Origin: Nemertoderma westbladi
Lineage: Eukaryota; Xenacoelomorpha; Nemertodermatida; Nemertodermatidae
Direction of reading: 5' to 3'
DNA length: 39,010 nucleotides
Assembly: GCA_032718475.1 (NCBI GenBank)
Contig: JAUCBJ010001219.1
Coordinates: 1-39,010 of the forward strand
The position numbers and the translations under genes were made by a program. Shown piece after piece: positions 31,563-39,010 of the stretch. The notes under the pieces were generated by a model. The model was not told the origin of the DNA. It searched no databases and saw only the letters and a program-made list of their open reading frames with translations. Numbering within the stretch: the first letter of the stretch is position 1; each line of letters opens with the position of its first letter.

Positions 31563-32640
31563 CTGTACCGGTACTACTGTATGTAAGTAATCAACGATTC
31601 TTGCTAAGTTAATATAACTAAAGGTTCCGAAATAAATCATAACATTTACGAAAGTAAGTAATCCTAAACTTTTTATTATTATTCAGATATATTATGTATT
31701 CTAAATCGAGTGGCAGTAATTACCTAAAGTAGCCTGCCTAACGATATATACTTTTACGTAGCAGGTGGTATCAACTTTCCCATTTATAAACTCACTCTCT
31801 CCCTCCACTGCCGACCCAATTAATGCCGACCTTCAATTAACCAGCAGCTTTTCTGCCTTCGCTTGCCGCCTGCGTAATGACGGAGGCCGAAATGGAATCG
31901 TTGTCTTGGCGACACAGGAAACTTCCAGGAACGAACTAACGCACTCGCCAGGTAGGCAGGCGGTTAATCGTACCGGGAGGACGACTTACAGGAAACTCTC
32001 GCTTGAGTTATCTCGCTCCCTTTATCTTAAGAGATTTACAGAGGATGATCATTGGCCAACGTACTTCTCATTGCACATGGATGGGTGTGTTTTCTTTAGC
32101 GATATGACGTAAGGCGTGGGAAGCTACAGTAATAGGGAGAATCTATACAGAAAGTAGCGCTGATAAAAAGCACCGGAACGGGCGCATGGGATTAAACTGA
32201 AGTGAAAATAGAAATGCAAATATTCAGAGGGTTTCGTCAAGAATTTTGTAATTAAGATTCACTTCAAAACTCTATTACTTTTTAACAAACAACGATTATA
32301 AAATCATATTTTTTGGTCTGCAGTAATCTGTTACGGTGAAATATGATATACCGGTACATTTTACAATGGAATGAATTCCATTCCATTCCAGTGCGATTCC
32401 TCCAGAACGATACCCCGGAAACTGGGTACTTTAGTGGTCGCTTAGTGTGAACTACTATTTAAATTTGCAAATTTATTTTATAATCGATTATGATGTGAAA
32501 TTCCAATGAGATTTCGAAATTCGAAATTATGATGAGATTTCAAATCTGAAAACGGCTTAGCAGTAGCTCTTTTAGTTTTCGAGTTATGACACTTTTCATT
32601 AACTCAAAACAATTGAAAATAATTTTAGTGCACAATGTTT
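31563..32640. other. Intergenic; no gene seen
   Basis: A plus frame at 31765-32112 (115 codons) shows no recognised domain and is not called. The rest is AT-rich; TACCGGTACA occurs near 32350. Confidence 0.4.
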
Positions 32641-32649
32641 AACTACAGT

Positions 32650-32894
32650 ACATTTGGCTATTGAACAAGGCAGATATATATACACGAGTCCCTCGTGACC
32701 AACGTTTGTGTCGATGTGGTTTCGTCGAGGATGAAGACCATTTCCTATTGTGGTGTCCACAATATTCCACTTGCCGATCTACTTTCTTGGGACGTGAACC
32801 CAGTAACTTCACACTACTGGCAGACCCAGTAACTTCACACTACTGGCAGGAATACTGGATAAATCAGGTGTACCAACATTCATCTCCAAGATAA
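32650..32894 (+). pseudogene. LINE 3'-terminal fragment with C-terminal Cys/His motif
   Basis: The frame reads LNKADIYTRVPRDQRLCRCG, then EDEDHFLLWCPQYS. This C-x-C-x(n)-H-x(4-5)-C pattern (RxCRCG...EDExHFLLxCPxY) closes many non-LTR retrotransposon reverse transcriptases. A 26-bp tandem duplication (ACCCAGTAACTTCACACTAC then TGGCAG) starts at 32798 and 32824 and alters the tail. Everything upstream of this motif is missing, as expected for a 5'-truncated copy. Confidence 0.65.
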
Positions 32895-33500
32895 TTAAAC
32901 TACTGTAGGTCTAGTAATCAGTCTGTGACGTGCTAACCCCGCCACCCACACGCCCGTTCTGTGTTTATTATTATCGTTTTGTCAGTTTTGTCCAGTTATC
33001 TTAACTATTTTGTACTACTGTACCTTGTACTCCGTTATTGTCACATTTTGTCCATTATATTTTTGTCTACTTAATTAAACTTTTTTGTATTACTTTGTAT
33101 TCTGTTCTCTGTCACATGTTGTGCGCTATTTTCTCGTGTGTCTCGCTCCATTTTCCATCGCCATCGCCTGTCTGATCTATCTCTGTGAACTTGTTTGCCT
33201 CATTGTTCAACACTCTCTTTAAGTTATTCGTTATTCTTACCTTGTCTATCTCAATGCTTTACTGCACTCAATCGTATATTATTCAGTTCACTTGCTCAAT
33301 GCTCATTGCATTTATATTGTTCTACATATGGTTATACATGTTTGTAAATTAAATTAAATTAATTAAATTTTTATTAAATTAACGTACAGTTTTATTTTCT
33401 TATATTACTATTCCTGTTTTTCATCTAAATGTGTATGTTCATGTAATTACATATTACATATATCTTTATAGTCAATAAAACCATATATACATACACACCT
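32895..33500. other. Probable LINE 3' UTR/tail and AT-rich flank
   Basis: T-rich sequence with repeated TTTTGTC-type words and no open frame, following the LINE C-terminal motif. AATAAA occurs at about 33475. Confidence 0.4.
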
Positions 33501-33557
33501 TTATCATCCTTTTTAGCATTAACGAATGCATTTTGCAGATGGTGTCGTCCGTAGGAA

Positions 33558-34420
33558 TTACGGATAATGCTTTAGAAGGAATTGTGGAGAATGCTCATTT
33601 AGTGTTGCTAGGGGACGAGAATACACCTCGTTCTTTACGTGCCCCCAAAGGTAAAAGTCTAATGGGGTTAAATCATGTGATCTTGGAGGCCAGTGTAATG
33701 GCCCATCAGTACGAATCCATTGTGCTGGAAAGTTGTCATGGTTGGGTGCAATCTTCGCCCGCGTCCAATCTTCGCCCATATCCAAACTACGCCCGGGGGT
33801 AACCTTCGCCCGGAAGGCAATCTTCGCCCGCGTACAATAAGATTCGCCCAATAAGATTTGTGTTAGTAACCACTTTAGTAACAAATTGAGGGATAGGAGC
33901 AGGTTACAGAGACGGCTTTTTCTAACCAAAACAATAAACGATGGTGTTACTAATTGAGGGAAAGGAGCAGGTTACAGAGCCTGCTTCTTCTAACCAAAAC
34001 AATAATTGTTTATTGGGCGAAGGTTGCTCGTGGGCGAAGATTGCCTGCGGGCGAAGGTTTCCGCCGGGCGACGATTGCTGCATACCGTTGTCATTTAGGA
34101 ATTGTCTGACAATCAAGGCACAATGAAGTGGTGCACCATCCTGTTGGAACACGATGTCTGAATTATTTGCTAAAAGCAGACTTGGCATGAAGAACGACTG
34201 GGGAAGCATCGCGTAATTACTGCCGGTGACAGACGCATCTTCAAAAAAGTATGGTCAAATAATGAGCCGATTGTTAGACATCGCAGCCCAGACAGTTAGT
34301 TATGGTGAATCCCGAAACTTCTGAGACACTCAATGCCGATTTTTACGCCCCCAAATTCTGTAGTTCCACCTATTAACCTGTCCGATTAAGTGAAAAGTTG
34401 CATCATCACTGAAAAAGACT
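33558..34420 (-). pseudogene. Mariner-type DDE transposase relic, interrupted by a MITE
   Basis: On the minus strand, from about 34420, the sequence reads FSDDATFHLIGQVNR, RIWGRKN, VWAAMSNNRLI, VFQQDGAPLHCALIVRQFLN, a 347-bp insertion, then FPAQWIRTDGPLHWPPRS, HDLTPLDFYLWGHV and a final YSRPLATLNE. These are the three DDE blocks of a Tc1/mariner-like transposase: the Asp in FSDDATF, the Asp in FQQDGAP and the Asp in TPLDFYLWG. Across the insertion the last two Asp are 41 residues apart, which fits the DD41D (rosa-like) pattern. Stops and frameshifts in the upstream part, plus the insertion, make it inactive. The N-terminal DNA-binding region and terminal inverted repeats are not seen. Confidence 0.8.
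33740..34086. mobile_element. 347-bp MITE with TTCGCCC-repeat ends
   Basis: It is flanked by perfect 8-bp duplications GTTGTCAT (33732-33739 and 34087-34094). Ends are GGTTGGGTGCAATCTTCGCC and, inverted, GGTATGCAGCAATCGTCGCC. Both arms are built of a short repeat, CAATCTTCGCCC or close variants every ~18 bp: about six copies on the left and four inverted on the right. The centre has a ~66-bp imperfect duplication containing GGAGCAGGTTACAGAG and TCTAACCAAAACAATAA. Removing the insert with one duplication restores the transposase frame. An 8-bp duplication fits hAT, P or Merlin-like groups; the ends do not decide which. Confidence 0.85.
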
Positions 34421-34480
34421 AATAATAATACTAATAATAATAAATAAATAAATAAACAAATAATAATAATAATACTCAAT
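34421..34480. repeat. TAA/AATA microsatellite
   Basis: Runs of TAA, then AAATAAATAAATAAAC, then TAA again. Confidence 0.85.
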
Positions 34481-34612
34481 AATATTAAATAATCGCAATC
34501 CCCAATAATAACGTTAATAATAACGAAGAAACGCGTTGTGTTAAAATTTACCCCCCTTTCCTTATTGTATACAGTTGCGCCAATTAAATTTAATGGAATA
34601 TCAGATGGCTGC

Positions 34613-36983
34613 CATTAATTTATTTACACGATTATTGCAGAAATCCGTGTAAAATACTTTAATGGAACAGTCTATTAATTTATTTACACGATTGTTGCAG
34701 AAATCCGTGTAAAATACTTTAACGGAACAGTCTATTACCTAATTTATTTACACGATTGTTGCAGAAATCCGTGTAAAATACTTTAATGGAACAGTCTATT
34801 AATTTATTTACACGATTGTTGCAGAAATCCGTGTAAATAATTTAATGGAACAGTCTATTAATTTATTTACACGATTGTTGCAGAAATCCGTGTAAAATAC
34901 TTTAATGGAACAGTCTATTAATTTATTTACACGATTGTTGCAGAAATCCGTGTAAAATACTTTAATGGAACAGTCTATTAATTTATTTACACGATTGTTG
35001 CAGAAATCCGTGTAAAATACTTTAATGGAACAGTCTATTAATTTATTTACACGATTGTTGCAGAAATCCGTGTAAAATACTTTAATGGAACAGTCTATCA
35101 ATTTATTTACACGATTGTTGCAGAAATCCGTGTAAAATACTTTAATGGAACAGTCTATTAATTTATTTACACGATTGTTGCAGAAATCCGTGTAAAATAC
35201 TTTAATGGAACAGTCTATTAATTTATTTACACGATTGTTGCAGAAATCCGTGTAAAATACTTTAATGGAACAGTCTATTAATTTATTTACACGATTGTTG
35301 CAGAAATCCGTGTAAAATACTTTAATGGAACAGTCTATTAATTTATTTACACGATTGTTGCAGAAATCCGTGTAAAATACTTTAATGGAACAGTCTATTA
35401 ATTTATTTACACGATTGTTGCAGAAATCCGTGTAAAATACTTTAATGGAACAGTCTATTAATTTATTTACACGATTGTTGCAGAAATCCGTGTAAAATAC
35501 TTTAATGGAACAGTCTATTAATTTATTTACACGATTGTTGCAGAAATCCGTGTAAAATACTTTAATGGAACAGTCTATTAATTTATTTACACGATTGTTG
35601 CAGAAATCCGTGTAAAATACTTTAATGGAACAGTCTATTAATTTATTTACACGATTGTTGCAGAAATCCGTGTAAAATACTTTAATGGAACAGTCTATTA
35701 ATTTATTTACACGATTGTTGCAGAAATCCGTGTAAAATACTTTAATGGAACAGTCTATTAATTTATTTACACAATTGTTGCAGAAATCCGTGTAAATAAT
35801 TTAATGGAACAGTCTATTAATTTATTTACACGATTGTTGCAGAAATCCTTGTAAAATACTTTAATGGAACAGTCTATTAATTTATTTACACGATTGTTGC
35901 AGAAATCCGTGTAAAATACTTTAATGGAACAGTCTATTAATTTATTTACACGATTGTTTCAGAAATCCGTGTAAAATACTTTAATGGAACAGTCTATTAA
36001 TTTATTTACACGATTGTTGCAGAAATCCGTGTAAATAATTTAATGGAACAGTCTATTAATTTATTTACACGATTGTTGCAGAAATCCGTGTAAAATACTT
36101 TAATGGAACAGTCTATTAATTTATTTACACGATTATTGCAGAAATCCGTGTAAAATACTTTAATGGAACAGTCTATTAATTTATTTACACGATTGTTGCA
36201 GAAATCCGTGTAAAATACTTTAATGGAACAGTCTATTAATTTATTTACACGATTATTGCAGAAATCCGCGTAAAATACTTTAATGGAACAGTCTATTAAT
36301 TTATTTACACGATTGTTGCAGAAATCCGTGTAAAATACTTTAATGGAACAGTCTATTAATTTATTTACACGATTGTTGCAGAAATCCGTGTAAATAATTT
36401 AATGAAACAGTCTATTAATTTATTTACACGATTGTTGCAGAAATCCGTGTAAAATACTTTAATGGGACAGTCTATTAATTTATTTACACGATTGTTGCAG
36501 AAATCAGTGTAAATAATTTAATGAAACAGTCTATTAATTTATTTACACGATTGTTGCAGAAATCCGTGTAAAATACTTTAATGGAACAGTCTATTAATTT
36601 ATTTACACGATTGTTGCAGAAATCCGTGTAAAATACTTTAATGGAACAGTCTATTAATTTATTTACACGATTGTTGCAGAAATCCGTGCAAAATACTTTA
36701 ATGGAACAGTCTATTAATTTATTTACACGATTGTTGCAGAAATCCGTGTAAAATACTTTAATGGAACAGTCTATTAATTTATTTACACGATTGTTGCAGA
36801 AATCCGTGTAAAATACTTTAATGGAACAGTCTATTAATTTATTTACACGATTGTTGCAGAAATCCGTGTAAAATACTTTAATGGAACAGTCTATTAATTT
36901 ATTTACACGATTGTTGCAGAAATCCGTGTAAAATACTTTAATGGAACAGTCTATTAATTTATTTACACGATTATTGCAGAAAT
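34613..36983. repeat. 60-bp minisatellite array, about 39 copies
   Basis: The unit is 60 bp (e.g. 35159-35218), with landmarks TTAATTTATTTACACGATTG, CAGAAATCCGTGTAAAATAC and TTTAATGGAACAGTCTA. Five 59-bp variants (GTGTAAATAATTTAATG) lie near 34832, 35793, 36030, 36391 and 36510. The copies between about 34860 and 35760 are nearly uniform; most variation is toward both ends. Each unit has the perfect 8-bp dyad TTTACACG / CGTGTAAA with a 15-nt spacer, the strongest of the four arrays. A short minus-strand frame (34808-35101) is a by-product of the period. Confidence 0.97.
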
Positions 36984-37495
36984 ATTCTACAGTAAAATAA
37001 GCTACCTGTCTACCGGTGAAGTGATTAAACGAAAGCTGAGTACACTATAATTCAATTGTATCATAAAAACAAGTGCAACATAAAATCGTGGTAGACAATT
37101 AGTCTCCCCCTACCACTTGTCAAACTGGTTACCTGTAGCACATTAAATATATCCTCCCTCTCGTGGAGAAAGGCAATAATTGGCAATAGAGAATCGATAA
37201 GAACCGTCGACCGTTTTCCTTATTTACCTTTCTTGAACTTTAAACAATATAACACAATATTGCGCGCGCATCACATAATTGAAGCTGGAGAATATTTATG
37301 TACAGTAGTAGCAAATACCACTACATGGAGTTTACAGGTATATGAGGACATTTCTTTTGAAAGCGTTTGATGGGTGTATACACTGTACATGTGTTATATT
37401 GAACATACATTATCGTATTATTTTAGTACTGAACCGATTGTAATATGTAAGCCTACAACTATAGTAACGTCGTATAGGCAAAGTTCTGGCTTATG
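36984..37495. other. No gene seen
   Basis: AT-rich flank of the 60-bp array; no credible frame or RNA gene. Confidence 0.4.
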
Positions 37496-37620
37496 CATAG
37501 CATCTACGCGTAGCTACGCGTTGCTACTACAGTACTACGCGTAGTTAATGTTAAAACTCTGAAACTGGTGATATATGACCCAATGTGTCGAACTACGCGT
37601 AGGCCAACGCGTAGCTCGAA
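37496..37620. repeat. Cluster of CTACGCGTAG palindromes
   Basis: ACGCGT cores occur five times within about 115 bp (near 37505, 37516, 37537, 37591 and 37605), most in the 10-bp palindrome CTACGCGTAG or a one-base variant. Confidence 0.7.
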
Positions 37621-39010
37621 AAGATTTACCCGTCCTTACTGTCAACTAAACTGTCTAAGAGTACCGGTAGGCCTACACCGTCTGTCTGTTACTGTCAGAC
37701 TGCAGGACTGTACTAATTTATTGAGCTAGGCTAAGCAGCTAAGGCAGTAAGGGGAGACAGGTGCACTACAGCCCTACTACCGGTACCTGCCTACGGACGG
37801 ATAGGTAGCTGTAGCCTGAAGCTGGATAGGCGCCTAGGCCCCTATGCAAGTGACCTGCTTACCGCTGTACTGCTGTACAGTGTACAGTACAGGACAGCCC
37901 CAGAGCTGCAGAGCCCAGCTGCCAGCAGTACCGGTACAGCTTACCTAACGCGCTAACGGTGAACGGCCTACCGCCTAACCTGCCCGCAGCACGTCGAGTC
38001 GTGGTCGACGACGTTGACCACAACCGCAGCTAAGCCTGCATGCCATCAGCCCAGCCCAGCAGCCCAGTAACAGACAGCCACAGATTGTTGCACTGCGACT
38101 GTCGAACTGCCCCTTTTCAAATTTTAGCCTGTTAGCCTTTCTTGCTTCACCTTTCTGCCTTTGCCAATTCAACATGGTATTAAAGATTGATCTCCTACGA
38201 TTAGTTGCAGGTTAGTTTTAGTCAGTTAGTACAGTTACCTTACCGGTACATTACCGGTAATTACATTACATGAGTACTGGAGTTTCCTCTGGGGAGTAAA
38301 GTTCTGGGGGGACCGCACTGGAAATAAGTCGTCAGACTTTGTGCGTAATCCCTGGCCTAGCGGCCGAAGAAAATTTACTTTACTTTACCGTACCGGTAGC
38401 CTACCTGCCTACAGCAACAGCAGTACAGCAGTACAGGTCGTACTCTGTACTCAGGCTGTCAGGTACAGAGGTACTACAATCTGACACTGCAGCACTGTCA
38501 AACTGACAATCTGACAGTCTGACAGTACTAAATACCTACTAATGTACCGGTATGAAGGTGGTATGGCAGTATGGTACTGCAAAAACTGTCAAAAAGCACA
38601 GTTGACAGTGCTGCAGTGAAAGCACAAAACAGTGTAGCAGTGCAGTGTAGTACCAGTCTGCCAGTACTACTACAGTACGCTACTGCAGTACAGTACTACG
38701 GTCAGACAGTCAGACGGCTGGACGGTAGGCTTACACTACAGCACTAGTAAAATGTTTGTAAATCATGTCACCCATTCGATTCCATTACCGGTCCGGTACA
38801 TTACCTACTGACCTAGGCTAATAAACGAACTTTGAAATAATTACCGGTACTGAATTAGAATATCTTAAAGATATTCGGTAAATTGCCATGCACCATGCAT
38901 GGCATCATGGGCCCAGCCAACCAGCAAACAGGGAATCATCAAAGTTTGAAAAAAGTGTACGTAGTTCGCCATGGTACCGGTACCATGGCTACATGGGCAT
39001 ACTGGCATAG
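37621..39010. other. GC-richer, palindrome-rich cryptic-simple sequence; no gene confirmed
   Basis: The stretch is built from recurring words (AGTAC, GTACAG, CTGCAG, CTGTCAG, CAGTACTAC). The palindrome ACCGGT is especially frequent, usually as TACCGGTA: about 37662, 37778, 37929, 38241, 38251, 38391, 38546, 38843 and 38975. A perfect 22-bp palindrome lies at 38968-38989. A 66-codon minus frame at 37975-38175 has no recognised domain. It could be a CpG-rich promoter or first-exon region, but I cannot show that. Confidence 0.45.

Noticed and set aside
31765-32112. 115-codon plus-strand frame
   Set aside because: No recognised domain and no splice or promoter support; composition is ordinary for chance frames.
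34808-35101. 97-codon minus-strand frame in the 60-bp array
   Set aside because: Repeats a 20-residue unit set by the array period.
37975-38175. 66-codon minus-strand frame in the GC-rich end
   Set aside because: Short, in cryptic-simple sequence, with no recognisable domain; a first exon cannot be excluded.
1-39010. tRNA, rRNA or riboswitch
   Set aside because: No tRNA box A/box B pair with GGTTCGA-type loop, no rRNA-like block and no bacterial-type regulatory structure was seen.

Overview
This is eukaryotic nuclear DNA, AT-rich and dominated by repeats. An invertebrate animal is the best fit. The reasons are a secreted peptide-amidating-lyase (PAL/PAM family) gene, spliced-looking exons with GT..AG borders, several animal-type transposons (mariner-like transposase, two non-LTR reverse transcriptases, Helitron ends, long-TIR DNA elements) and four large minisatellite arrays. 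I see no rRNA, tRNA, CRISPR or operon structure. The phylum cannot be fixed from the sequence.

Layout. 1-3876: a gag-only element flanked by direct repeats that look like LTRs. 4553-4697, 15710-15796 and 20406-20489 (+): three candidate exons with compatible phases, predicting a coiled-coil protein that ends in a C-terminal membrane anchor. If they form one gene, its introns hold a long-TIR DNA transposon (5258-8009, with a SWIM-finger relic), a 7-kb array of a 45-bp repeat (8292-15345), a decayed LINE (16895-17790, minus) and a 24-bp array (18275-19019). A 27-bp array (20862-21760) follows, then a broken reverse-transcriptase element (21761-24260).

24509-27543 is a long-inverted-repeat element split by a Helitron (24840-27083). 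The Helitron carries nine diverged copies of a ~146-bp repeat, each with a CTCF-like word (CCGCTAGAGGGCGA). A related array lies in the opposite orientation at 27890-28865.

29776-31461 (minus) is the only intact protein gene: a single-exon PAL domain with all expected catalytic residues, fused to a reduced PHM-like N-terminal half that lacks the second copper domain. It has a TATA box and a poly(A) signal. The right flank holds a LINE 3' fragment, a mariner-type transposase split by a 347-bp MITE with an 8-bp target duplication, a 60-bp array (34613-36983), and a closing 2 kb rich in palindromes such as TACCGGTA and CTACGCGTAG.

Most long open frames in the window are artefacts of arrays whose period is a multiple of three.
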